From positions 1 to 13,194 of the forward strand of contig DATHVR010000058.1 of assembly GCA_035461175.1 (NCBI GenBank): a stretch of DNA of 13,194 nt, written 5' to 3'. A program made the position numbers and the translations under genes. Shown one piece after another: positions 1-7,209 of this stretch. Source of the DNA: DATHVR01 sp035461175. GTDB taxonomy: Bacteria; Actinomycetota; Acidimicrobiia; Spongiisociales; ZC4RG35. Under the pieces are notes generated by a model, which did no database searches, had not been told where the DNA came from, and was given only the letters and a program-made list of their open reading frames with translations. The stretch's first letter is position 1; the number at the start of each line of letters is the position of its first letter.

Positions 1-83
1 AATGGCGCGCCATGGCGCGCAATTCTGGCGCGAAAAAGGTCTGATCTGTCGCGAAAAAGGTCTGACCTCCGACCTCCGACCTC
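1..83. repeat. Short direct repeats downstream of the methyltransferase-like gene
   Basis: Three repeat types are stacked here. ATGGCGCGC occurs at 2-10 and 12-20, and TGGCGCG recurs at 26-32. CGCGAAAAAGGTCTGA occurs twice without mismatch, at 29-44 and 50-65, offset by exactly 21 bases. GACCTCC then repeats at 64-70 and 71-77, with a partial copy at 78-83. No open reading frame covers this stretch. It lies just 3' of a minus-strand gene and runs off the window edge, so the full extent of the array is unknown. It could be an intergenic repeat family or the end of a mobile element; nothing here decides between them. Confidence 0.7.
54..75 (-). terminator. Possible weak intrinsic terminator for the ppgK operon
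   Basis: Read on the minus strand, AGGTC (75-71) can pair with GACCT (62-58) across an 8-base loop and is followed directly by a T run (57-54). It sits about 10 bases after the stop codon of the methyltransferase-like gene. The stem has only five base pairs and overlaps the repeats, so it may be incidental. Confidence 0.3.
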
Positions 84-1181
84 TCAGCGGCGGATGATGC
101 GGTAGAGCTCGTCTTCGAACCAGACCCGGGGATGGGTCTCCATGACCGCCCGGGTGGCCATCTCCCACGCTCCGCTGCGCATCGCCTCGGTGAGCCGGAC
201 CTCGTCGATCTGGGCCACATAGGCGGCGGCGTTCCAGGTCGCCAGAATCGATGATGTTCCGATGTGCTCGGCCGATTCCGAGGGCATCGCATGCATCTCG
301 TAGCGAATCCGTCCCTCGGCACCGTCCGGAACCTCGAACTCGAAGGCGGTGTCATCGAGCTGGCGCCGTGCTTCCTCGACGACATCGGAAGCGAGATGCC
401 CGAAGGGATCCTCGTCGGGCCACACCCGACGAATTATCTCCATACCCGGATCGCGCCCGGTGGAATGGATTCCGATCAGCCGGCCGCCGGGGGCGAGGTG
501 GCGGGCGAGCGGGGCGATAACCGTCCCGACCTTTCGCTCCAGCGGCGCCGCCGCCCGGTAGGGCTGGGCGGCGATCACCAGGTCGTAGGGGGCCATGGGG
601 CTGTCGGGACGCGGGATGAGTGAGCGGAGCAGGAACTCGTGGTCCTGGCGATACAGGACCAGGACCGAGGGGCGGACATAGACGGGGTTTCCTGTCACCG
701 GGCTGGTGGCCACCTCCCAGTCGGCGGCGATGTCGCCCATCAGGCCCCGAATCTGGGCGGCGAAGTCGTGGCTGCTGGACCCCTCGAGGGCGACGTCGCG
801 CCACACCAGGTCATCGGCATCCTCCGGACGCAGGGCGGCCGCCTCCTCGAAGCGCATATTGGTGACCACGAACACCATCTCGGGATGCTCGTAGAGACGA
901 TCGGGCAGGCGGCCGAGGGCCTGGCGCACGTCCTCGACGCTGATCTCCTTCCCCACCACGGTCCAGGGAATCCGGGGGAAGATCGTGTGCATCTCCCGCA
1001 TGACCTGGGTCAGAACCGAAGCGTCGCCCATCCCGGCGTCGAAGACGTGGATTCCCGGCGGCCGGGGATCGATCGCAGCCAGCTCCCTCCCGAGCCGCTC
1101 GGCCACGGCGGTCTTTTCGGTGGTGGCGGTCGCAAAGAGCAGATAGGCGGCGCGCGTGTCGAAGAAACGGGCCGTGCTCAC
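84..1181 (-). CDS. Putative class I SAM-dependent methyltransferase-like protein
   Basis: The product has 365 residues. Near the N-terminus, residues 46-54 (VFDAGMGDAS region) look like the glycine-rich motif I of class I SAM-dependent methyltransferases. Around residues 198-240, a YDLVIAAQPY strand, then a helix, then LAPGGRLIGIHSTG, match the later strands of that fold, where a loop with APGG normally follows motif III. About 145 residues separate the two halves, which is unusually long and suggests an insertion. There is no signal peptide or membrane segment. The start is GTG at 1181 inside a GTGA overlap with the ppgK stop, so the two genes are translationally coupled and share a promoter. 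The substrate cannot be told from sequence. Rossmann-like topology is my inference; another Rossmann enzyme remains possible. Confidence 0.6.
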   Translation of the reverse strand: MSTARFFDTRAAYLLFATATTEKTAVAERLGRELAAIDPRPPGIHVFDAGMGDASVLTQVMREMHTIFPRIPWTVVGKEISVEDVRQALGRLPDRLYEHPEMVFVVTNMRFEEAAALRPEDADDLVWRDVALEGSSSHDFAAQIRGLMGDIAADWEVATSPVTGNPVYVRPSVLVLYRQDHEFLLRSLIPRPDSPMAPYDLVIAAQPYRAAAPLERKVGTVIAPLARHLAPGGRLIGIHSTGRDPGMEIIRRVWPDEDPFGHLASDVVEEARRQLDDTAFEFEVPDGAEGRIRYEMHAMPSESAEHIGTSSILATWNAAAYVAQIDEVRLTEAMRSGAWEMATRAVMETHPRVWFEDELYRIIRR

Positions 1182-1921
1182 AGCGCCGCCGCCGCCATCG
1201 CCGCCCCCACGATGCCCGCCTCGTTGCGAAGGGTGGCTGCCACCACCTCACAGGAGGTGTGCAGATAGGACGAGTAGCGATCGAACTTTCGGCTCACGCC
1301 GCCGCCGATCACGATCAGATCGGGTGACATGACCCGCTCGAGATGCTGCAGGAACGCGTCGACCCGTTCGGCCCACGCCGCCCAGCTCAAGCCCTCATCG
1401 TCCTTGACCCGGGCCGCGGCCCAATCTTCCACGGACTCGAAGCCCCGAAACTCGATGTGACCGAACTCGGTGTTCGGCACCAGCACACCGTGAGTGAAGA
1501 CCGCGCTGCCGATCCCGGTCCCGAACGTGAGACAGATCACGACCCCGTCGCGGTTGCGGCCCGCCCCGAACGCCATCTCGGCCAGGCCGGCGGCGTCGGC
1601 GTCGTTCACAACGGACACCTTCCGCCCGGTTACGGAGGTGAACAGGGCGGCGGCGTCGGTGCCGATCCACGAGTCGTCGACATTGGCGGCCGACATAGTG
1701 ACGCCGTGGCGAACCACGGCCGGAAATGTGCAGCCCACCGGCCCCGGCACGCCGAAATGCTCCACCATTCCCATGATCACTTCGGCCACCGCCTCGGGAG
1801 TGGAGGGGTCGGGGGTCGACACCTTGAGTCGCTCGCCGGTCGGCTCCCCCAGATCGAGGTCCACCAGGTTGCCCTTGATTCCCGATCCGCCGATGTCGAT
1901 TCCGATCACTGGATCCGCCAT
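1178..1921 (-). CDS. ppgK: Polyphosphate glucokinase (ROK family)
   Basis: PpgK phosphorylates glucose to glucose-6-phosphate in the cytoplasm using inorganic polyphosphate (and usually ATP). The 247-residue product fits the family (about 250-270). Visible motifs in order are the phosphate-binding DIGGSGIKG near the N-terminus, the AANVDDSWIGT stretch, VVNDADAAGLAEMAFGAG carrying the catalytic-type Asp, TFGTGIGSA, PNTEFGHIEF, and IGGGVSRK followed by NEAGIVGAAMAA. These closely resemble the mycobacterial polyphosphate glucokinase as I remember it. The zinc-binding CxCGxxGCxE motif of ROK regulators is absent, as expected for PpgK. The start is ATG at 1921; an upstream in-frame start at 2062 would add 47 residues that do not look like this family and would run into gnd. 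A TATCCT box six bases before the ATG suggests a leaderless message. Confidence 0.95.
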   Translation of the reverse strand: MADPVIGIDIGGSGIKGNLVDLDLGEPTGERLKVSTPDPSTPEAVAEVIMGMVEHFGVPGPVGCTFPAVVRHGVTMSAANVDDSWIGTDAAALFTSVTGRKVSVVNDADAAGLAEMAFGAGRNRDGVVICLTFGTGIGSAVFTHGVLVPNTEFGHIEFRGFESVEDWAAARVKDDEGLSWAAWAERVDAFLQHLERVMSPDLIVIGGGVSRKFDRYSSYLHTSCEVVAATLRNEAGIVGAAMAAAAL

Positions 1922-1927
1922 CCGGCC

Positions 1928-1933
1928 AGGATA
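1928..1933 (-). promoter_or_regulatory. Candidate -10 box of ppgK (leaderless)
   Basis: On the minus strand TATCCT fits the actinobacterial TANNNT -10 pattern and lies six bases before the ppgK ATG. Transcription would then begin at, or within a base of, the start codon. No Shine-Dalgarno sequence is visible, which agrees with a leaderless mRNA. Confidence 0.5.
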
Positions 1934-1966
1934 GGTGGCGGCACGGGCACGCTCCCGGGGGCGGGT

Positions 1967-1972
1967 TACCGT
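1967..1972 (+). promoter_or_regulatory. Candidate -10 box of gnd (leaderless)
   Basis: TTACCGT (1966-1972) contains TACCGT, a TANNNT box seven bases before the gnd ATG. There is no ribosome binding site in between. The same box at the same distance precedes the thioesterase gene at 6838. Confidence 0.55.
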
Positions 1973-1979
1973 ACTTCCC

Positions 1980-3401
1980 ATGAGTTCCGACATCGGCCTG
2001 ATCGGTCTCGGAGTGATGGGCCAGAACCTGGCCCTCAACTTCGCCGACCACGGGGCCACCATCTCCGTCTACAACCGCACCACTTCGGTCACCGAAGACT
2101 TCGCCGCCGACGTTGGGGACCGGTCCGACGTGGTCGCCTGCCGCACCATCGAGGCGCTGGTGGCCTCGCTGTCCCGTCCCCGCCGAATCGTTTTGATGGT
2201 GGCGGCGGGCGCGCCGGTGGACGCCGTAATCTCCGAGCTCCGACCCCACCTGGAGCCGGGAGACATCGTGATCGACGGCGGCAACAGTCTCTTCACCGAC
2301 ACGATTCGTCGCACCGCCGAACTGGAGGAGGCCGGGTTGTTGATGGTGGGCTGCGGAGTCTCGGGTGGCGAAGAGGGCGCTCGCCACGGTCCCTCGATGA
2401 TGCCGGGGGGATCCGCGGAGGCATGGCCCCACATCTCGGATCTGTTCCAGGCGGTGGCGGCGGATGCCCCCGACGGCACTCCCTGCTGTGATTGGCTCGG
2501 CCCCGACGGTGCCGGCCATTACGTGAAGATGGTCCACAACGGGATCGAGTACGGCGACATGCAGGTGATCGCCGAGGCCTATCACCTGATGAAAGTCGGC
2601 CTCGGGCTGGACCACGACGAGATGGCAGCCATCTTCTCGGAGTGGGACCAGGGAGTGCTCGACTCCTACCTGATCGAGATCACCGCCGAGATCCTCGCCG
2701 TCGAACAGGGGGGAGAACGCCGGCTGGAGGCAATCCTCGATGCCGCCGGCCAGAAGGGCACCGGCAAGTGGACCGTCATCTCGTCGATGGAGTTGGGCCA
2801 ACCAACCACCCTGGTGGCGGAGGCCGTGTACGCCCGGATCGTGTCGGCCTTCAAAGAGAGTCGAACCGCGGCAGCCGGTGTCCTGGCCGGGCCCCGGCAG
2901 CCCATCTCCGACACCGAGGGCTTCGTGGAGGCGATCCGCCAGGCTCTCTACGCCTCCAAGATCGTCTCATATGCCCAGGGATTCATCCAGCTCCGGGCTG
3001 CCTCGGACGAACACGGTTGGGACCTGGACCTCGGTCGGATCGCCAAGCTGTGGCGGGCCGGATGCATCATTCGGGCCCGATTCCTCGACGACATCAGCGA
3101 CGCCTTCTCCCGTCACCCCGACAACCTGCTGGTCGACTCTTTCTTCACCGACGCCCTCTCGGCCGCCCAGGACGGGTGGCGACGGGTGGTGGCGGCGGCG
3201 GTCGAGGCCGGGATCCCCGTCCCCGCCTACAGCACGGCGCTGGCCTTCTACGACGCCTTCCGTTCCGAGCGCCTTCCGGCCAACCTGATCCAGGCCCAGC
3301 GCGACTACTTCGGCGCCCACACCTACGAGCGGGTCGACCGACCCCGGGGCGAGCACTTTCACACGCTCTGGACCGAGGGCGGAGGCGAGCAGCCCGCCTA
3401 G
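1980..3401 (+). CDS. gnd: 6-phosphogluconate dehydrogenase, decarboxylating
   Basis: This enzyme oxidises and decarboxylates 6-phosphogluconate to ribulose-5-phosphate, producing NADPH in the oxidative pentose phosphate pathway. The 473-residue length matches the long, dimeric form (about 470) rather than the short 300-residue form. The N-terminal Rossmann domain has GLGVMG at 9-14 and YNRT at 31-34, the latter typical of NADP binding. DGGNS (99-103) and GCGVSGGEEGARHGPSMMPGG (124-144) are signature stretches. In KMVHNGIEYGDMQ, Lys183 and Asn187 are the expected catalytic residues and Glu190 the general acid. The all-helical C-terminal domain has KGTGKWT and ends with the YFGAHTYERVD and HFHTLW tail that reaches into the partner subunit. 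ATG at 1980 is chosen because the fold begins at residue 5; an ATG at 1935 would add 15 unrelated residues. The gene is divergent from ppgK with a 58-bp gap. Confidence 0.97.
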   Translation: MSSDIGLIGLGVMGQNLALNFADHGATISVYNRTTSVTEDFAADVGDRSDVVACRTIEALVASLSRPRRIVLMVAAGAPVDAVISELRPHLEPGDIVIDGGNSLFTDTIRRTAELEEAGLLMVGCGVSGGEEGARHGPSMMPGGSAEAWPHISDLFQAVAADAPDGTPCCDWLGPDGAGHYVKMVHNGIEYGDMQVIAEAYHLMKVGLGLDHDEMAAIFSEWDQGVLDSYLIEITAEILAVEQGGERRLEAILDAAGQKGTGKWTVISSMELGQPTTLVAEAVYARIVSAFKESRTAAAGVLAGPRQPISDTEGFVEAIRQALYASKIVSYAQGFIQLRAASDEHGWDLDLGRIAKLWRAGCIIRARFLDDISDAFSRHPDNLLVDSFFTDALSAAQDGWRRVVAAAVEAGIPVPAYSTALAFYDAFRSERLPANLIQAQRDYFGAHTYERVDRPRGEHFHTLWTEGGGEQPA

Positions 3402-4315
3402 CGTTCGACCAGGTGCCGGGGAGTCTCGCCGGCCAGGAACCGCCTCAAGTTGGCGGCCACCTCGGCGACGAGGTCGTCGGGATCGGAGGGCGCCGCCACA
3501 TGAGGAAGCACCGTCACCCTGGGATGGTGCCAGTACGGATGCCTCTCAGGCAGGGGCTCGGTGGGAAAGACGTCCAGAACGGCGTCTGATAGTCGCCCGT
3601 CCTCGAGAGCTGCCAGCAGGTCGTCCTCCACCACGTGCGCCCCTCGGGCGACGTTGATCAACGCCGCTCCCGGTTCGAGAAGATCGAAGGCACCCGTGTC
3701 GAAGATCCCCCGGGTCGCGTCGGTGAGGGGCAGCAGATTGACCACGATCTCTGAACGTCCCAACAACCGCCGCCAACCCTCCTCCCCGGATACCACCGGC
3801 ACCCCTCCTTGCCGGTCCGAACGGGCCCAGGCCATGACATCGAAGCCCGCTTCGACCAGGCGACGGGCGGCCGGGGCGCCGAGTTCGCCGAACCCGAGCA
3901 CCCCCACCCGGCGACGCCGGGCCGGCTCTACAGGCGATGGCCTCCACTCGGCGCGGGCCTGGCGGCGCCGGTACTCGGGAAAGCCCCGGTGCAGCATCAG
4001 GACGGCGGCGACCACAAACTCGCTCATCAGATCGGCCAGGGCCGGGGCCACCAACCGGGCCAGGGGCACAGGAGGCAGTCCCTCGACCAGGGCGTCGACA
4101 CCCGCCCATGTGCTCTGAACGAACCGCAGTCGGGGGAAGCCGGTCAATGAGCTCCCGGGCGGATTACCGACGACGACGATCTCGGCCTCGGCGGCATCGG
4201 GCCCGTCCATGTTCACCACCCGGCAGTCGTCGAGGAGTGGATCCAGGGCCTCGATCCATCGCCGGCGCTTCTCCGGCGGGTCGATGCCGATCGCGACGAC
4301 AGCAGCCTCGCTCAC
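3398..4315 (-). CDS. D-2-hydroxyacid dehydrogenase (glyoxylate/hydroxypyruvate reductase type)
   Basis: This is a cytoplasmic NAD(P)-dependent oxidoreductase of the D-isomer 2-hydroxyacid dehydrogenase family, 305 residues. The short N-terminal half resembles the GhrA branch. The nucleotide-binding GFGELG lies at 141-146. The catalytic triad is complete: Arg224 in NVARG, Glu253 in PTEP and His272 in LPHVAAPS. The substrate is probably a small 2-oxo acid such as glyoxylate or hydroxypyruvate, but this is not fixed by sequence. The gene starts with GTG at 4315 in a GTGA overlap with the serB stop, so it is coupled to serB. That pairing makes a role near serine or hydroxypyruvate metabolism plausible, as inference only. 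Its TAG stop shares the CTAG palindrome with the convergent gnd stop, leaving no intergenic space and no room for a conventional terminator. Confidence 0.88.
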   Translation of the reverse strand: MSEAAVVAIGIDPPEKRRRWIEALDPLLDDCRVVNMDGPDAAEAEIVVVGNPPGSSLTGFPRLRFVQSTWAGVDALVEGLPPVPLARLVAPALADLMSEFVVAAVLMLHRGFPEYRRRQARAEWRPSPVEPARRRRVGVLGFGELGAPAARRLVEAGFDVMAWARSDRQGGVPVVSGEEGWRRLLGRSEIVVNLLPLTDATRGIFDTGAFDLLEPGAALINVARGAHVVEDDLLAALEDGRLSDAVLDVFPTEPLPERHPYWHHPRVTVLPHVAAPSDPDDLVAEVAANLRRFLAGETPRHLVER

Positions 4316-5517
4316 ACCGGGGGCAGCCCCGGCACCGGCACGACATCCTCGTCGCCGTTGCCGGCGATCTCGTGGCGGGGGATCCCGAGCATGAACAGGA
4401 TGGCATCGAGGAAGGGCACGTTGAGAGCGGCGTCGGCTGCCGCACGAACCTTGGACCGAGCATTGAAGGCCACTCCCAGGCCGGCCGTGGCCAGCATGTC
4501 GAGATCGTTTGCCCCGTCGCCGATCGCCACCACCTGCTCGAGAGGTATCCCCTCGGCCTCGGCGATCTCCCGCACCACCCGGGCCTTCCCGGCGCGGTCG
4601 ACGATCTCTCCCTCCAACCTTCCGGTGAGGCGACCGTCTACCACCTGGAGGGTGTTGGCCACGGCGTGATCGACACCGAGTTCCTGTGCCAGGTGGTCGG
4701 TCACGCGGGTGAATCCCCCGGAGACGATGGCAGTTCGCATTCCCGCCCGCTTCAACGTACGAACCAGGGTGCGGGCACCGGGGGTGAGCCGGACCTCCCG
4801 GGCGACCTGGTCGAGGATCGAGACGTCCAGTCCGGCGAGCAGAGCCACCCGTTCCTCGAGGGCCCGAGCGAAGTCGAGCCGTCCCTCCATGGCCAGGTCG
4901 GTGACGGCTGCCACTTCGGCAGCCACTCCCGCTCTCTCGGCCAGCATGTCGATCGCCTCGTCCTGGATCAGGGTCGAGTCGACGTCGATCACCACGAGCC
5001 GCTTCATACGCCGCTCCAGGCGCTCCTCCTGGACGGCGACGTCGAAGCCGTGCTCGGCGGCCGCCACGACCAGATTCTGCTTCAGCTCGGCGAACACACC
5101 GCCCGCCACCATCAGCTCATACGACACGACCGGGTAGCGGGAGAGGCGGACAATGCGGTCGATGTTGCCGCCCGCCTTGGCGATCACCTCGGCGGCGGCC
5201 CCGAAGGCGGCCGGTCCCACCTTGACGCCGACGATCGTCACCGCCGCCGTGAGAGGCACCGAACTGGGGGCGGTCTCGACCACGTCGAAGTCGACCTCAA
5301 GGCCGGCTTCCCAACCATAGAAGAGCAGATCCTTCACCGTCGACTGACCCTCCGGAGCGGAAAAGAGGACGTCGAGAGTCAGACGCCCCCGAACCACCAC
5401 CTGCTCGACGTCGTAGAGATCGGCACCGGTAGTGGCCAGGACCTGCATGAGGCCGGCAGTGATTCCGGGCCGGTCGAGGCCGTGGATCCGGCACAGAATG
5501 GTGGTGGGAGTACTCAC
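4312..5517 (-). CDS. serB: Phosphoserine phosphatase with two ACT-type domains
   Basis: SerB hydrolyses L-3-phosphoserine to serine, the last step of serine synthesis. The product has 401 residues. Residues about 5-80 and 90-165 form two ACT-like regulatory domains, the first opening with CRIHGLDRPGITAGLM; such domains typically bind amino acids, often serine as feedback inhibitor. The HAD phosphatase domain follows: motif I DVDST at 178-182 with nucleophile Asp178 and acid/base Asp180, motif II Ser266 in SGG, motif III Lys311, and motif IV GDGAND at 333-338 for magnesium. I place the start at GTG 5517; an in-frame start at 5640 would add 41 residues with no ACT character and overlap the divergent gene. 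No good Shine-Dalgarno is seen before this GTG. The C-terminus ends in a 20-residue acidic, Pro-rich tail. It heads a two-gene unit with the dehydrogenase. Confidence 0.93.
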   Translation of the reverse strand: MSTPTTILCRIHGLDRPGITAGLMQVLATTGADLYDVEQVVVRGRLTLDVLFSAPEGQSTVKDLLFYGWEAGLEVDFDVVETAPSSVPLTAAVTIVGVKVGPAAFGAAAEVIAKAGGNIDRIVRLSRYPVVSYELMVAGGVFAELKQNLVVAAAEHGFDVAVQEERLERRMKRLVVIDVDSTLIQDEAIDMLAERAGVAAEVAAVTDLAMEGRLDFARALEERVALLAGLDVSILDQVAREVRLTPGARTLVRTLKRAGMRTAIVSGGFTRVTDHLAQELGVDHAVANTLQVVDGRLTGRLEGEIVDRAGKARVVREIAEAEGIPLEQVVAIGDGANDLDMLATAGLGVAFNARSKVRAAADAALNVPFLDAILFMLGIPRHEIAGNGDEDVVPVPGLPPV

Positions 5518-5569
5518 GAACCTAGTTTGGTGGCACCACCGTCCGGGAACAAAGCCACACGAGTCGGGG

Positions 5570-5575
5570 TAGATT
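5570..5575 (+). promoter_or_regulatory. Candidate -10 box of the Thr-rich surface protein gene
   Basis: TAGATT fits TANNNT and lies in the 75-bp gap between divergent serB and the next gene. No convincing -35 element is visible upstream. The predicted transcript start would fall close to the GGGAGG ribosome binding site (5582-5587), so the true start may be slightly different. Confidence 0.35.
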
Positions 5576-5592
5576 GAACCCGGGAGGCATCG

Positions 5593-6813
5593 ATGAAAAC
5601 CGGGAGTCGAAGCGGGGGGGAGTGGCACCCGCCACGTCACGGACTGGCGGGGCTTTACCTCGTCGTACTTTTCATGGCGCTTCTTCCCATGGTCGCCCAG
5701 GCAGAATCCGTCGCTTTGTCTCCTCGGTCCGGACCACCCGGCACCAGCGTGGCGATCACCGGCGAAGACTTCGAGGATGAGGAGCTCGTGGCCATCCTGT
5801 GGGACGGGGTTTTGCCGATCGGCACGACATTCACCGATGACGACGGTGACTTCGCCACCACCGTGACCATTCCATTGTTGACGTCACCCGGCAACCACCA
5901 GATCGTGATCGTCGTGGACGACGAACGGGTCTCCACCTCCTTCGTCGTCCAGGGGCAGGTGGAAACGACCACCACCACGACGACCGCTACTACGACGACC
6001 ACCACCACGGTGCCGCCCCCACCCCCGACCACCACTCTTCCCACGACCACCACCACCACCCGGGCCACCACCACCACCACCCGGGCCACCACCACCACGA
6101 CCCGGCCCACCACCACGACCACGACCCGGCCCACCACCACCACCACCCGGCCCACCACCACCACGACCCGCCCCACCACCACGACCACCACCACGGACGC
6201 GACGGCCACGACCGAAGCCACCACCGACACCAGCGCCCCGACCACCTCGACGGGACCCACCACCACCTTGTTCGATCTCACCGATGACACCCTCGGCTTC
6301 ATCGATTTCGGGGGGGATCCGCCATCGGAGGCTGCCGCGCCGCAGCTGGCCGGCGAGAGTCTGACGGTGTCCAGCTTCGCTCTGTCACCCCGGTCGGGTT
6401 CGGTCGGCTCCATCATCCAGATGACGGTGGAATTCGCCGACCTGGTCCCCGCCCTCTCCACCGTCCGGGTCGCTATCGACGGATCTCCTCTCGGAGATCC
6501 GGTGCCGGTAGAAGGAGAGAGCCTTTCACTGCGGCGCACGGTTCCCAACCTGGCCCCCGGCGACCATACGGTCACCCTGGTCAGCGACGACAGCGTCGTG
6601 GCCGAAGCAACATTCACCGTCACCGGCAGCGAGGCAGCGCAGCCCGGCGGCATGTCGGCGGTCCCGCTCATCGGCCTGGTGGTGACGGTGGGTCTGCTGG
6701 CCTGGTTTGCGGTCCATACGGTGCGAAGGGTGGCGGCACCCGGCACCGGACTCGGTCCCATCGCCGCCTACCGGGCACGTCGGGGCAGGGCGCCCTTCCC
6801 CCCCGAAGCCTGA
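5593..6813 (+). CDS. Secreted, membrane-anchored protein with poly-Thr stalk and IPT/TIG-like domains
   Basis: The product has 406 residues and I do not recognise a specific family. Residues 1-37 look like a signal peptide: basic start, hydrophobic core at about 19-34, and AQA before the likely cleavage. The next 80 residues, starting LSPRSGPPGTSVAITGEDF, resemble an IPT/TIG immunoglobulin-like fold. Residues 125-201 are almost all Thr, interrupted by Arg-Ala or Arg-Pro every 7-8 residues. A second beta-rich domain (about 260-350) reopens with LSPRSGSVGS, suggesting domain duplication. A hydrophobic segment at about 357-377 and a basic 29-residue tail make a C-terminal anchor with the tail in the cytoplasm. 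The Thr tract is probably an extended, possibly glycosylated stalk through the envelope. GGGAGG at 5582-5587 supports ATG 5593. A role in surface adhesion is only a guess. Confidence 0.8.
   Translation: MKTGSRSGGEWHPPRHGLAGLYLVVLFMALLPMVAQAESVALSPRSGPPGTSVAITGEDFEDEELVAILWDGVLPIGTTFTDDDGDFATTVTIPLLTSPGNHQIVIVVDDERVSTSFVVQGQVETTTTTTTATTTTTTTVPPPPPTTTLPTTTTTTRATTTTTRATTTTTRPTTTTTTRPTTTTTRPTTTTTRPTTTTTTTDATATTEATTDTSAPTTSTGPTTTLFDLTDDTLGFIDFGGDPPSEAAAPQLAGESLTVSSFALSPRSGSVGSIIQMTVEFADLVPALSTVRVAIDGSPLGDPVPVEGESLSLRRTVPNLAPGDHTVTLVSDDSVVAEATFTVTGSEAAQPGGMSAVPLIGLVVTVGLLAWFAVHTVRRVAAPGTGLGPIAAYRARRGRAPFPPEA
5965..6195 (+). repeat. Coding Thr-rich tandem repeat (ACC/ACG tract)
   Basis: A nearly pure run of ACC and ACG codons encodes the Thr stalk. 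From 6061 it is organised in units beginning CGG-GCC or CGG-CCC and followed by five or six Thr codons, with starts at 6061, 6082, 6103, 6127, 6148 and 6169, giving 21- and 24-base spacing. The length difference of one codon between units is what slippage or unequal recombination would produce. Confidence 0.9.
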
Positions 6814-6824
6814 CGTCCGCCAAT

Positions 6825-6830
6825 TACCGT
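6825..6830 (+). promoter_or_regulatory. Candidate -10 box of the thioesterase gene (leaderless)
   Basis: TTACCGT (6824-6830) contains TACCGT, again seven bases before the ATG at 6838 and without a ribosome binding site. It matches the box and spacing of gnd, including the following ACT triplet. It lies only 11 bases after the preceding stop codon, so this unit could be read from its own promoter as well as by read-through. Confidence 0.5.
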
Positions 6831-6837
6831 TACTGGG

Positions 6838-7209
6838 ATGCAGACTCCGCTTCCGGTGGGTTCCACCCACACCACCACGACACTTGTCGGTCCAGAGCAC
6901 ACCCCTGCTCACCTGGCGCCGCTGGTGGTGCTCTCCACCCCCGATATGATCCGATTGATGGAGGAGGCGAGCACGGCCGCCGTCCAGAGCCTGCTCGAAC
7001 GCGAGGACAAGACCACTGTCGGAGTCCACATCGACGTCTCCCACGAATCGGCTGCTCGCCAGGACGAGGAGGTCGCCGTTGAGGCGGAACTGGTGACCGT
7101 CGACGGCCCCCGCCTCACGTTCCGGGTCGAAGCCCGCTGCGGTGATCGGGTCATCGGCCGTGGCACCCATCGCCGCTACGTGGTCGATCGCTCCCGCTTC
7201 GCCCGGTGA
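6838..7209 (+). CDS. Hotdog-fold thioesterase, FlK-like
   Basis: The 123-residue product has the size and layout of a single hotdog domain of the fluoroacetyl-CoA thioesterase (FlK)-like family: VVLSTPDMIRLMEEAS, then a helix, VGVHIDVSHESAA, and two beta strands ending in GRGTHRRYVVD. FlK uses a Thr-Glu-His triad; here Thr34, Glu42 or Glu43, and His69 (or His64) occupy nearly the same spacing. The protein is cytoplasmic and probably hydrolyses or binds an acyl-CoA thioester. Fluoroacetyl-CoA itself is not implied, since most relatives act on other or unknown acyl-CoAs. It overlaps the next gene by four bases (GTGA), so both are made together. The ATG at 6838 is supported by the leaderless box upstream. 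Confidence 0.75.
   Translation: MQTPLPVGSTHTTTTLVGPEHTPAHLAPLVVLSTPDMIRLMEEASTAAVQSLLEREDKTTVGVHIDVSHESAARQDEEVAVEAELVTVDGPRLTFRVEARCGDRVIGRGTHRRYVVDRSRFAR

Noticed and set aside
1395..2801. A 468-residue minus-strand frame
   Set aside because: It is antisense to gnd and out of frame with ppgK, both of which are certain genes.
3937..5577. A 546-residue plus-strand open frame
   Set aside because: It lies antisense to serB and the dehydrogenase gene, both of which have complete catalytic motifs. Its low-complexity Gly/His/Asp-rich sequence is typical of a shadow frame in high-GC DNA.
5965..6195. The regularly spaced repeat units as a possible CRISPR array
   Set aside because: The units are codon-based, in frame, with no unique spacers, and encode a Thr stalk between a signal peptide and a membrane anchor.
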